DNA of 64,000 bases from Phyto melanocephala (Eukaryota; Arthropoda; Insecta; Diptera; Rhinophoridae), in NCBI GenBank assembly GCA_941918925.1, contig OW799236.1:82982213-83046212 (forward strand), given 5' to 3'. Under the pieces are notes generated by a model. It made no database searches. It was not told where the DNA came from and saw nothing but the letters and a program-made list of their open reading frames with translations. The position numbers and the translations under genes were made by a program. Every line of letters begins with the position of its first letter. Position 1 is the first letter of the stretch. Shown here one piece after another: positions 1 to 11,657 of the stretch.

Positions 1-1756
1 GCTTATAATGATATCTAATTAAAATTTTTTTTTTGGAATTTAATATTTTGAATTTAATTATTATTATTCATGGTACAATACAACTAAGTAGACTCGTTGG
101 CACAGCTGATCGTCAGCTGTTTGGGACAAATCGCCAAAACTTGTATTTTGGTTTGTTTACATTTGGGCAGCCGACATTTGATATAAAATTAAAAACATTG
201 TAGAAGTGCGTTAAAAGAAACCAATTTTTTGTTAAAAACTGTAATTTTTAATATTGCATAAGAACGGAAAAGATTTTTTTAAAAATAAAATTAATTGAGT
301 GTGTGAAATTGAAATATAAAATTGTGTGTGAGTGTGTGTGTGCAAAAGCAAATGCAAAGGAAAATTGAAAATATAAATAATACAGGGATGGAAAAGTTAA
401 TTCGAGTGTACTTTAATTATTGATATTTTAAAGTGACGTAGTCTCAGAATTTTGCTCATAAATATAAATTTTATATTTATAATAAATATTTATAAATAAT
501 TATGATTTTGCAAAAAATTTTGAATTTCAATCCCTGACGTACTTTAGAGAAAAATATGTGACGACAGTTTGGAGCCATGTACAAAAACAAATTGCTTGTT
601 GTTTTTGTATTTTTGTTGTAGGGACGAGTTTACCTGGTTTTCTTGTACCATGTCCTTATTGATGTCATTTTGTATTATATGTTAGGTCTAAAGTTTTATT
701 TTTGACACATTTTTGGAGAGAAGAAATATGAAATATACATAATTACTTTTATTTAAAATTAAGATCACTGTCAACTGATAGAAGGTCAGTTATTAAGGCT
801 GCAGTAGATACCAAATTCAAGAAGGAAATTAAGTTCTAATAGCAATAAAACCATGGTGTTTTAAATTGCATCGCGAATTAATCTTAGAAATAAAATGAAA
901 CAAAAGTTCTAAATACGCAAATGAATAAATAGGGCTCAATTTTGTGACGAATTCCTTTTCTGAAAACAAGCCAAGAAACCACTTATAAGTAAAATCAGTA
1001 AAAAGAAGAACTTGCCTTTGCGAATATTTATTGCGGTTTATCTATTGGTTAAATGAGGCTACCCCTCAAGGTGCTTTGAAGGAACAAAATCATATTTAAT
1101 TTATTGTTGGGCCCAATGTACTATACTTTGTGGTTTGCCTCCTAACAAAAACATGTTTATTTTAATATCAACTATTAGCAGTAAAAGGTTTGTGGAATCA
1201 ATAACATCATGAGGTAAGGACTTATGAATATAATATATATCACTGCTCATTTGAATTTAATATACAAGTGCGTTCTCGTGTGAGGATCATTGGTTCTGTA
1301 ATAATAATTGAAAAAATTATATACACCTTTAAATATACTAGAACAATACATGCTTCCTATTCTACATGAGAAAGTTGTTGCTGCTTATAATTTCTTAGCA
1401 CACAAGTTGACTAACTCTAACTTCTAACTTCTTAACCGATAATGATATGCACACTTTACAGAATTCGCCAAAACACCCCCATTTCAAACCATAGAAATCC
1501 TATAAAAGTTGTTAAATCGTGAAGTAAAAAAAATTTAAATAGCAATTTATTATAATAAATTTTTAAATCTGAGAGGGATAAAATATCTTTGGATACCACT
1601 GTTAATTAGTCGATTCTATGCCCAAAAGATTTATTGCAGTTAAGGCAAATAAGGGCTATGCAATAAAAAAAATACAAGTAATAAATAATAACTAGATTTA
1701 AATTAATACAAAATAAGTAGACAGCAAATAAAATAAATCAAAATCAACAATTGGAG
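1..1756. other. AT-rich intergenic DNA, no gene seen
   Basis: No open frame resembling a known protein was found on either strand. A perfect 7-bp hairpin (CAGCTGA, loop TCG, TCAGCTG) lies at 103-119, made of two CAGCTG E-box-like hexamers. A GT-rich microsatellite lies near 322-343. Neither is enough to call a promoter. Confidence 0.5.
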
Positions 1757-2400
1757 TAGACGGCGGCGTGTATATCAGACAAGAGGAAATGGGAATATCT
1801 TTCAGACTACCGGATGAATTCAGAATGAATTTGTATTTCATAGGAATATCAGGTCTTTTACCGACAAGCGGCCCTGATTAATGTCTACACGATATCACAA
1901 CTAGTCTAGGAATGTCAGGCGTTTTCTATTTGAATGGCGATGCATTCAAATATCACACTTATATGAGTGCAGAGTTCGATCACTACCTACTACTTCTTAA
2001 TAACTTTGTATAGATAAGTAGCTCCAAATAAGATGGATAAATGATTCTGTGTGTAACGTTTTCGATTGATAAAATTTCAGATGACAGGGCATAGAATGGA
2101 ACTTCTGGAATTAGACAGCAAGTGGCTGAAGCACATTGTGGCTACGCTGACTTGTCACTGCAGTTTCAGTAATCAAGCAGAGAGAATAGGACTATTCTAT
2201 AATGACTTTTGTAGAAGTTGTCTTGACGAAGAGAAGGAGGAAACTTTAACATTTCCTGTGTCACTGTCTGGCGCTGGAGAACATACGAAGGACTATTTTC
2301 GGGCCTGCAGACTACATAGCCTGTCGGAGATGGCAGCGCTAAGTCTTGTTTAGATTTCTGCCTTTATAAGGCAGTTGGAAATTTACGTCGTCCTGAAACT
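1757..2400 (+). pseudogene. Jockey-type non-LTR retrotransposon relic (RNase H and C-terminal end)
   Basis: This is a decayed 3' part of a non-LTR retrotransposon ORF2. Near 1759 the translation reads DGGVYIRQEEMGISFRLPD, the early RNase H strand of jockey-like elements (typically GVYS..L.ISFRLPDH). From 2081 a second block begins with TGH, continues through NDFCRSCLDEEKEET and ends near 2385 with SEMAALSLV, a stop at 2351-2353, then ISAFIRQLE. This is the usual order of the cysteine-containing tail that follows RNase H. The middle is scrambled by stops and frameshifts. No reverse transcriptase domain or 5' end is visible, consistent with a 5'-truncated, long-inactive insertion. The family is fairly sure; the exact clade is not. 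Confidence 0.65.
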
Positions 2401-3449
2401 GTTGACAAACCAGATTTCGACTTATCTTTCTTTATATCTTTTCTTCTATTCTATTCCAACGTTAATAATTTATCTTTTTTTTCTTTTTCTTAATCTCTTA
2501 CAGATATCACATGAGGATCAAAACGATGGACCCAAATGAGCTTAAGAAGAGCTGCCTGTTCTAGCTACATAAAAATAAGTTGATTGGATCCAGATAGAGG
2601 ACTCTCGAACATCATAAGACCCATTGTTGCATTTTTAATGCCCTTAACTGTATATGTTTCATACAGGGGTACGACGAGTAAAAGTTAAAAAAAAGGAGCA
2701 AAAAATATGAATTTTAGCTTAAAACAAAGGCAGTAAAAGTTTTTTCTGTTAACATTTCAGCGGTTTTTGGTTAATTTTGTTAATTTTGGAAACACTACAT
2801 GAGGATACATTTGCAAACTTGATTTTAACTTTTGGTGTAGTTATCAACATTGCTAAATCCAAATACTTACACTGTGCCACAAAAAAATTAAACACAACCC
2901 TGATAAACTGGAAAATCGTAACATTAAAATTTCTGCATATTTGCCGAATTCAAAACTTTTTGTACTAGTTTTTTTTAGGAGTGTAACACCACTACTGTTA
3001 ACATAGAAATTTTAGTTTCACACTTTTTTTTCATTTTCTTTAAAACTCTCTTTGGTGTTTAAGACACAAAAATTTTTATTTCGAAAATGTGAAATTTATT
3101 ATTTCTTAAGCTGAGTTGATTTTTTATGTATATTAAATGTAAATTGTTATTTTCTTTTTAGATCTTCTTTATTTCACCCATCAACTGGTTGTCATGTTCG
3201 AATAACAAGAACGAAACCAATTTTCGAGTATAGAAGACTCTCAAGAAATAGTAAGTAAGATATATGTAATATTTCGTAAAAGTCAAAGTTAAATTAATCC
3301 TTGTTTTTGTCGATAAAGCACTTAACTATATTAAACACTTTTTAGTCATATTCATAATCAATTTTAAAATTTATCAAGAAGGGAGAACATTCTTAACTAG
3401 TTTTTCCAACGATTTAATTGCATACAAATTATATAGTTTTTATATAAAA
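2401..3449. other. Intergenic DNA between retroelement relic and UK114
   Basis: AT-rich DNA with short frames only. No recognisable protein, RNA gene or repeat terminus was found. Confidence 0.5.
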
Positions 3450-3459
3450 TTTATTTATT
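3450..3459 (-). promoter_or_regulatory. Candidate polyadenylation signal of UK114
   Basis: On the minus strand two overlapping AATAAA hexamers (3454-3459 and 3450-3455) lie about 65 nt beyond the UK114 stop codon, the expected place and orientation for the gene's cleavage signal. Confidence 0.6.
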
Positions 3460-3521
3460 TTTTCTAAAAAAAAGGGGACAAATTATAGTTTCGAGAACAT
3501 CCTGCTTTCCGATAAGTCTAT

Positions 3522-4668
3522 TCATGCTGAGACTGTCTTAACACTACCAGTCATGGCAATACATTCAATTTCTACCAAGGCATCCATGGGCAAGCGGGCA
3601 ACTTGGAAACAGCTACGGGCGGGGAAATCTTTGTTGAAAACTAAAAGAGAAAGTATGAGAGGGAGTAAAAAAGGTGAATTAAAAAAATAATCTTAAAAAG
3701 AGAATGTATAAAAAAAGAATTTTGTTGATAAACTTAGACATTGTTCAAATAAATAAAAACAATAATATAAACAACTTTTTTAATCGAACATCATAATGAT
3801 GTACATATGTACATATATGTAAGTATATGAGATAAAAGCACTTGGTAACATAATACATATGTACATATATGTACTTATACCAATTGTAGAGGGTTTTAAG
3901 TAGAGAAAAATAAAAATTGATTAAATACTGATTAGATTAAAGAAACATCATCTTTTGTTAATTAGCCTAATAGTTTTAATACGATTAAATGACAGATAAG
4001 ATACGATTTTACATTTTGTCATCTTATTACCTTTTTTGTACACCTCATTAACGGCACCAAAATCATTGAGATCCTTTAAAAAGATGGTATTCTTTATAAC
4101 CTTATCAACGCTAGAATCAGCAGCAACAAGTACAGCTTCTAGATTTTTCAAGGCCATTTCAGTTTGTTCGACAGCACCACCCGACACCAATTTCATGGTT
4201 GTCTTATCCAAACCCAAACAACCAGAAACATACACCGTACGATCAGCCACAACAGCTTGACTTTACATCATTACAATCGTATGGTACAGAGAGTTAAATG
4301 CAATGCAAGAAGGTAGCAGGGAATTGATTGCACGATGCCAAATGGAGTTGAGTTACATTGTATGGAAGGAATAGTCAGCCAGCAATAAGAGTAATGACAA
4401 AACACCATGAAAAGAGACAAGATAAAACATGTGTTTACTAATAAATGACTCTTGTTTTAAAGTATAATTTTTACAAATCATAAAACAACAATGTACCCAT
4501 TCATTTCCATACGTTCAATGATAAAGATGATGTACGTTTGTTGTTGTTCTATGGCTTGTGGTCCTTAAATAGTTATTTGGATTCATATTGGATGGTTACT
4601 TACTTGTAGGGAGCTACTGGCTTGGCAGCGTTGTTGGTGCTAATCAATTTTCTGATCAAAGATGCCAT
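3522..4668 (-). CDS. UK114: RidA/UK114 family 2-iminobutanoate/2-iminopropanoate deaminase (3 exons)
   Basis: RidA-family enzymes hydrolyse reactive enamine/imine intermediates released by PLP-dependent enzymes, in cytosol or mitochondria. Coding exons on the minus strand are 4668-4604, 4260-4031 and 3640-3522: 65+230+119 nt, a 137-residue protein, the usual family length. Both introns (343 and 390 bp) have GT-AG ends (donors GTAAGT and GTAATA), and the frame is continuous. The start MASLIRKLIST fits because the exon then reaches the conserved APYNQAVVADRTVYVSG block. Family landmarks are GAVEQTEMALKNLEAVL, the FLKDLNDFGAVNEVY stretch, the active-site arginine in FPARSCFQV and the glutamate in LVEIECIA. 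SGCLGL, with Cys where bacterial RidA often has Gln, matches my recollection of fly UK114. The basic N-terminus could be a weak mitochondrial signal, but this is inference. No frameshift or stop interrupts it. It is the only intact gene recognised here. Confidence 0.95.
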
Positions 4669-5385
4669 TTTAGAGTAGAGAGAGTTGTGTTTAGCTGTAG
4701 GTAGTGGTTGTAAAAGTAGATTTAAGTTTCAATGTTTTTGTAAAAAACAAAGTTCCGCACTTGTTAAATGTTGCCGGTCAACTGGGTGTTGAGTTGTCTA
4801 AGCGTTCCTACTAAGTATTTTATATGCCACGGATTGCTTTATTCAATTCTCCAGATTTTTTTATTTTGTTTGTTTTTGTTTAGCATGCACTTGTATTTGT
4901 ACAAGTTTAACTTCAAAGAATGAAATCAATAAATATTCTCATTTAAATTTTTTTGAGTAAATAGTGTATTTTTTTTAACTAAAATTTGCTATAATGAACT
5001 AATTTTCAATTAAAATATTTTATTTTTTGAAATTTAAATATTTTATACCAATTTGATCTTAGCCATGATATATTGCTACAGTACTGAACATTAATGAATC
5101 AATCTTGCTAATTCTCAAGAGTTAAATGCTTAAAGTCATATAGGATACACCAGTCATATAGATCTATGTTTCTATCACGGCGTATCGATATATTCTCTTA
5201 AATGAAAATAATGTGTGGAAAGTAAATACTAATCGAAACCGATTATTTTAACACGGCGATGTCATTGGAGGCAAGTACTTACCACGATCGCCTACAAATA
5301 GAGCACAAATAAATACTTACTTTCATAGCAAAAAATAAATACTTAATTTTAATAACCTTAATAAGTCATTAATATTATACTGACA
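4669..5385. other. Region upstream of UK114
   Basis: This should hold the 5' UTR and promoter of UK114 on the minus strand. A clear TATA box with initiator was not identified. A perfect hairpin (ACTTGTA, loop TTTG, TACAAGT) sits at 4889-4906, about 220 bp upstream of the start codon. Its role is unknown. Confidence 0.35.
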
Positions 5386-5389
5386 AGAG

Positions 5390-5500
5390 TCGTTCGTTCA
5401 GTTCTTTTAAGAGTGAAAATTCGGTTTGTTTATTCTGCGATACGTTAGTTCGAAATTAAGGAACCAGTTATAATCTATAAGACATCAATTTACTAATGAA
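5390..5500 (+). repeat. Dispersed repeat, copy 1 (partner at 36645-36755)
   Basis: About 110 bp align by eye with 36645-36755. Both contain TCGTTC, a GTTCTTTTAAGA core, GAAAATT(T)CGGTT, TTATTCTGCGATAC and AATCTATAAG in the same order. In the partner the core reads GTTCTTTTAAGAAC, a 14-bp palindrome. The element type is unknown. Confidence 0.5.
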
Positions 5501-7212
5501 TGGCTTTCTCGCTATTTTCAAAAACAATACAGCTTTACTTAGCTGCCTATTAAGTACAAACTATTAAAACACACTGTTTAGCAAAATGAATAATCACCTC
5601 TATCGTTAGTAATTTTCTCGAAATATTTTCCCTTTTTTCCAAAATATCAATTGTGAATAAATTCCCTAAAGATGTTTTTTCTTCCTTTTCCTATTCAAAA
5701 TCCATTCATGGTTTTGTTTATTTTGAACAGCTGTTCAATGAAGGGATCAATAATTCCATCTGAAATTCATAATACCAATTTTTACTTCGAGGGTAATAAA
5801 ACTTCATGGAAATGTGTTTTCAAATATTTTTACACTCCGTTCTTGGTATCTAGGGGAAATTTGAACAAAATTATCTTATTTCTTATTTTTTGTAAAACTT
5901 ACTAATAAGAAAATGGAATAAATGGTTTTGTCCTTTGATTTTCACTTTCGCCCCCTCTCTTTTTTTCTAGTATTTATTTATCGCGTTGAGTTTTTTTTTT
6001 TTTTTTTTAAAGCGACTGATTTAAAAGAAAACAAAATACACAAATTCTTTTACTGAATTGAAATTAACAGCCGTTAAGGGCACATGTGAGAAACGTCATT
6101 GATTTAAAAACCATGATTTAAGTTTAACTCATTATACATTTTTTTTTATTTAAACAAAATCAAAATGTTTTTAAACGGCTTTTGGAAATTTTATTAAAAC
6201 AAATAATATGAACCTATTATTTCATAATCTTTTATATAAATTGCAAAAAAAAAAAATTATAATGCTCTAAGAGGCTTATATATAAGTATAAGTAAATTTC
6301 ACACAACTAAATTTTTGTTGGTCGAAATACTTCGATAAAAAAGTTATTTGTAAAAAGTTGAGCTCTTGTTACACATATGACTATGAAAAATATTATTTAT
6401 AATATTATAATCAATGTTAGTTCTATTTTATATTTCATAAATTTGCTTAAAAACATTTATTTGCTTAAATAAAAAAAACAAAATGAATTAATTCTTTAAA
6501 ATGTGTGTTTTTATATATTTTTCATTTAATTTTTTTATAAAGCATTTTTTATTGTTTATTAATGATTCTCCACTTATCAGTTTGTTTTCATTCATATTAT
6601 CTCTCTGTCTATGAGACCTCTCCCCATGTTTTAATATTTTTCCAATTCACCACTGTGTGTTTGCAACTATGTATTGTGCTATTAATTTTATCGTCTAGAG
6701 GGGGTCATTTTAAATCACCACTCTAAAATGTTGACGATATTATTTTGGCATATAATTTGTAACAATTCTACTTATAAATTTAATTTTTTTCTCTGATATT
6801 TTTCGGCTTGTATTGAAATATTTTTAAAACTAATAAAATTTTTACAATTACATATATTAAACATTATTCATTTTTAATAAGTACGTAGGGCATACAATGT
6901 TTACTGTTCTATTGCAGGGTGTTTTAAATTCATTTCATTGCTTTCAAAGGTTCTTTTGATAATTGTTAATAGCTATTTTAATGTTTATTTCTTTAAATAA
7001 ATAAATGCCTTAACAAATAATGGCATTTGATTATCACTAATGCCCATGAAATGCTGAGATATTTATTATTAATTCACTTGTCCAAATTTGATATTTATTA
7101 AGTTTACTTATTATAATAAGATAAACCTTTATTCCAACAGAAATGATGCAATTTATAGATTAGCTACAGATGATTTCTTTCAAGGTCTTATAAATGCAAA
7201 TTAATTTGGTTT
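5501..7212. other. AT-rich DNA, no gene seen
   Basis: Homopolymer T and A runs and short frames without recognisable similarity. The open frame at 5672-5905 was examined and not recognised. Confidence 0.45.
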
Positions 7213-8060
7213 ATTGCACCCTTCACCTCTTGTGGTAAAGGTATACAGAGCTTTGTGAATCTATTTGTAATTTCTAAATTATTCGTGGACGACCACATAA
7301 AGTGTACATGTTCTGAAAATTTATAAATAAAAAATAATATAAAATTTATAAATAATCTCTTTGAAGCTCACTTATGTTGTACATATCCGTATGTGGCCAC
7401 ATTCTTTTAGAAATATTCTTAATTAAGCCGTTTTGAAAACTAGCTAAATTGTATTGTAATTTGTTAAGGTAAAACAAAAATGGGACTGCTCCTGTATCTC
7501 CCCTTAATTTTCGAGACAAAGTAAAACATTTTTAGTTCTCGGACTTACTGACATGATTGTTATAATAAATATATATATAAATGAATATATTACATATCTA
7601 GGGTTTTTTGTAGAAAGTTTTGTATAAATCGGTCAAGAATCTATAAAGCTATAGACAAAAATTATTTGGATTTTTAAAAATTCTCATTAACTTTTGATAT
7701 TATATTGATACCATGTCCAAAATCGGTTTGAAATTAACTTAGATATAATTACCAAAATACGATCGCCTTGTTATTTTTATTAAATTTTTTAAAGAAGATG
7801 CAATTTTTGCAGCTCATCCAACTTATGGAGCTAATACCAAAATAAATAAAATGTCAAAAAGCTTCTAATACAAGATTAAAGGCTAAAAAAATGTATTTAC
7901 GAGTTAAATATTATAAGGAAAAATATACTTCTTAATCTAACTCGAAATTCGTATTCAATCAAAAGGTTAACTAGTAAAATGCAGTAAGTTATGGAAAAAA
8001 GCGAAACTCAAGATGGCATTCGAACAAAATGGAGGATATAAATGTTTAATAAATTTGTTG
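7213..8060 (+). mobile_element. INE-1/DINE-1-like element, degraded (group Q)
   Basis: Starts with the group Q head CACCCTTCACC...GGTAAAGGTATAC, followed by a TTTGTAATTTCTA block and a 'CCACATAAAGTG' block, and ends with the group's AAGATGGC...AAAATGG internal repeat near 8012-8035. The 3' hairpin terminus is missing. It has the same layout as the copy at 8931-9952 but is more diverged. Confidence 0.55.
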
Positions 8061-8210
8061 TGATGAAATTGGGATAAGATCTTAATTTGTAGACTGTTCC
8101 AAATATTCTTGATTAATAGAAGATTTTAAGCTAATCTCATTAATGGATAACACTCGATAAATTTTCGATGGTTAAATGGCTTTTATTTCCCATAAATTTT
8201 TAAATGATTG

Positions 8211-8915
8211 CTACACGCAAGAAAAAACCATGGTTACGACATGATCACAATGGTCATATTATATTCTCTATACAAATATTTGGTTGTCGAAAACAAGTAA
8301 TAGTTAAATTTATTTTATTACATCATAGGTTTTGTCAGGATAATCAAGCGTTTTTTTGAGTTTTATCATTTAACGTTTACTTTTCGTATAAATTTCTATA
8401 TGATTGCCGTTTAAAAATAGTATCATTCCAAAAAAAATGGTTATGACAAAAATAACATTATATCCAAAAGCATTTAAAACTAAAAATAATCATTAAATAA
8501 TATGTGAGACAACCGTATGATTAGAAAGCAATCAAGTAATGATTTTTTAAAATAATATTTTAATTTAAGCTGAAATATTTTTTTAATATTTTAAAAGTTT
8601 GATATGTCAAAAAAATTAACAAAAACTTTAAAAAAATTAAAGAAATTCAAAAAAAATAAACGAGAAAATGTTAAAAAATTTTGGTATAAAAATTGCAATA
8701 AAACTGGTAAGTACAATTAGTTTAAAGTTTAAAGCAAAGAATGTCGATATCAACTAACGTCATATACATACATATGTATATGTTTATTGCATGATTTTTT
8801 AATTAAACATAATAATGATAATTATTATATGTTTTAACAATAATCATACAATTCAATCATAGTATGTTGCTCTTAGATTATGATTACCACAACCATATTT
8901 TTTCTGTGCGTATAG
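8211..8915. mobile_element. Foldback/MITE-like element with ~35-bp terminal inverted repeats
   Basis: The left end CTACACGCAAGAAAAAACC, continuing ATGGTTACGAC, is mirrored on the right: the reverse complement of 8881-8915 reads CTATACGCACAGAAAAAA, continuing TATGGTTGTGG. The 0.7-kb interior is AT-rich, has several GATTG/CAATC-type sub-repeats and no coding potential. A target duplication could not be assigned, so the superfamily is open. Confidence 0.55.
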
Positions 8916-8930
8916 TTTGATGAAAATTTC

Positions 8931-9952
8931 TTTTAATTATATCCTTCACCTGTGGTGCACAAGGGTATACATATACAGCTTTGTCATTCCGTTTGTAATT
9001 TCTACAATTTTCATTTTCGACCCCATAAAGTGTAAATTTTGTGAAAGCTTATGAATAGAGGAGTCGATTAAGCCCTGACCGTCTGTCCGTCTGTTCATCT
9101 GCCCATCTGTCCGTGTGTTGGTTGAAATCAACTTTTAGAAGCAACCACATGTTCCTCAGACCTGTGTGTGGTATTAATCTTTTGAAAATATCCGGGAATG
9201 AATTGCTATTGAAATTCAGCAAAATCGCCCCATAACTTTCTGAGATATGAGCAAATGAACGCGATTGCCTCTGTTTTTTTCCATATTTTTACCACCAAAA
9301 TTAAAATTTTTCAGCCATAGAATAATTTATAGGTACCTTTGTTACTATTTATAGATATAATATGCCCTTAGAGATATTCGTGAAAATTTTTGGATAAATC
9401 GGTAAAGTTATAGGCAAAAATTTTTTTTAGAAAAATATATATTCCAAAAATTTACCAACGAATATCATTTTTTTTCAGCTTCTAGACAACCGAAAGCATC
9501 AATATTGGTATCATCTGAAAAGACTTGATTAGCGCAATATAAGCACTATAAAAAAATTTAAAAGTCATGTTGGCCGCCACTACAAAATGCGGACAATAAA
9601 TTTAAAAATGGGTCAAATCTGGTATTTTTAAATGTAACTTCTACAACCCCCTCAATATTGGTATCAAATAAAAGGGCTTGACCAGTAGAATGCAGTAAAT
9701 TATTAAAATATGTAAAATCCAAGATGGCGTCCAAAACAAAATGGCGGATAAAAACTTTTAACCCCATCAATATGGGACTACAGTTAACTACGTAAAAATT
9801 CAAAATCAATGATGGCGTCGGAAAAAATAAGGAAAAATGGCGTTTAACATGAAATAGAGGTTAAGCTACGATGTGGGATTTTACCTATGTACATGATGGT
9901 GAAGGGAATTATCAGATTCGGCATGGCCGAATATAGCACTTTAACTTGTCTT
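8931..9952 (+). mobile_element. INE-1/DINE-1-like element (group Q), both ends present
   Basis: Best-preserved copy of a family that begins TATATCCTTCACC...AAGGGTATAC and ends GGTGAAGGGAATTATCAG, a hairpin, then TTAACTTGT. The terminal hairpin (ATTCGGC, loop ATG, GCCGAAT) is at 9916-9932. Internal landmarks shared with Drosophila INE-1/DINE-1 layout as I know it are the GACCCCATAAAGTGTAAAT block and the GTCTGTCCGTCTG tract. Repeated AAGATGGCG...AAAATGGCGGAT units lie at 9550-9830. No coding capacity. Apparent open frames inside are fortuitous. Confidence 0.65.
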
Positions 9953-10479
9953 AAGAAGGTTTTAAAGTATTTCCTTTTTAATACTGATTTTTTTTGTAAA
10001 TTTCCAAAACCTAATTCTTAATTGAAAAGAGCTGTCTCTGTCTCTTTATTGTGAATTTCAGTTTCTTCTAATAAAAATTTTTAAAATAATATGTTTATAA
10101 AAACGATTAATAAAAGTTTTCTTTTATTAATAATTAAATTATATTAATTATTACCAAAAACTAATGGGAAATCCTCTTTGAAAGGGCATTACTAACAAAA
10201 TGCTTGACTGAAACAGAACAGAATATGAAGGTTCATTAGGCAAATATTTGAAGAAATAGACGCAACTATTAAATTATATTGAGTTTTGCTCTCATAAATA
10301 AATGTTTATTTAATTATATATTTTCTTAATTTAAATCAATTGCAATATTAATTGATAAGAATTGGTAAATTTACAACCTGTCGTAGGATTCGTAAGAAAC
10401 TAACTTTTACATATTAAAAAAAAAAAACGGCGATAGTACTTACTTATACCAGTTCTGATATATTAATACGACATTCTAT
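9953..10479. other. AT-rich DNA, no feature supported
   Basis: No gene or repeat terminus recognised. Confidence 0.45.
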
Positions 10480-10605
10480 AAATATATCGTGGATAGATGT
10501 ATGACCAACAAAGGTTCAAAATAGTGCAATAAAAAAAATTTCAAAAATTGACACATAACCGATAACGTCAGATTAGCGACGCTATGTAAAATTGTTGTAA
10601 GTGTT
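10480..10605 (+). repeat. Partial copy of the MITE seen at 57943-58580
   Basis: From GGATAGATGTATGACC through TTCAAAATAGTGCAATAAAA to ACATAACCGATAACGTCAG and AGCGACG, this matches the right half of the MITE at 57943-58580, but without the SINE that interrupts that copy. It therefore shows what the empty site looked like. Confidence 0.6.
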
Positions 10606-10908
10606 GTATAAGAAATTAATGTAGAATTTATCAACAAAATGTGTACAACTACTACAACGTACAATACCTACGACAGCTTGTGAAATGTCTATATTTAGAA
10701 AAAACACATAAAATTTAATAATTATTTATAAAATCAAATAAGAGTTAACGTGTTGCATGTGTAAGTACATCACTATTATAGCTCTACCCTTTATTGCATT
10801 CCAATTATGCATTGTATTAATTTTAATAAATAAATTTCTTAATTTAACCAAAACCCATAATTAAGATTTATTCTTTTTTTAATTTTAGTTTTTCGACTTT
10901 ATTTAATA

Positions 10909-11657
10909 CTAGCCAAACCCGGCGCGCGTTGCTACGCCCCTTAATGAATCGAAATGCATTCTGAATTTTAATTGAATATCAAGTGCAAAAACCTAAAAAT
11001 TATAATTGGTTTTATGGGCGTGGCCCTGCCCACTTTTCTAATCACGAAATTGTAAAGTCATAACAGCTCAATATGTATGCAAAGTTTCAGAATAATCGGT
11101 CCAGTGCAAGTACCTCAAAATGATACCTATTTTTTATGGGCGTGGCACTGCCCACTCCTCTAATCACGAAATTATTTAGTCATGACAGCTCGATATGTGT
11201 GCAAAGCTTCAGAAAAATCGGTCTGGTGCAAGTACCTCAAAATTATAACCATTTTTTTATGGGCGTGGCCCTGCCCACTTTTCTAATCATGAAATTATAT
11301 GGTTATGACAGCTTAGTATGTGTGCACAGTTTCAGAAAAATCGGTTCAGTTCAAGTACCTCAATATTAAAACTTTTTTAGGGGCGTGGCCCCGCCCACTT
11401 TTATTATCACAAAATTATTTAGTCATGACAGCTCGATATGTGTGCAAAGTTTCAGAAAAATCGGTCAAGTGCAAGTAGCTTAAACTGATAACTAATTTTT
11501 ATGGGCGTGGCCCCGCCCACTTTTTTCCACCCATAAACACTCCCTGGTATGTGTACAACAACTTGCCAAAGTTTGAGTCCGATCGCTTTTACAGTTTCGG
11601 AGTCTATAGCTAACACACACACACACACACACAGAGTTTCACTTTTATATATATAGA
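10909..11657 (-). mobile_element. Non-autonomous Helitron, family 1, copy A
   Basis: Read on the minus strand, the element starts TCTATATATATAAAAGTG and ends GCGCGCCGGGTTTGGCTAG, flanked by A and T: the Helitron signature of a 5' TC, a 3' CTRR end, an A^T target and no target duplication. A short GC-rich stem (GGCG/CGCC) precedes the 3' end. A CA microsatellite (11612-11632) lies near the 5' end. The interior has five tandem ~122-bp units, each carrying GGGCGTGGC (11016, 11138, 11261, 11381, 11503). No Rep/helicase coding sequence. Confidence 0.8.

Noticed and set aside
3780..3880. Palindromic ATATGTACATATATG runs in UK114 downstream DNA
   Set aside because: Simple TACATA-type low-complexity sequence, also seen at 8760, 48900 and 52750; no structure beyond a microsatellite.
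4036..4260. Plus-strand frame over UK114 exon 2
   Set aside because: Antisense shadow of a well-supported coding exon.
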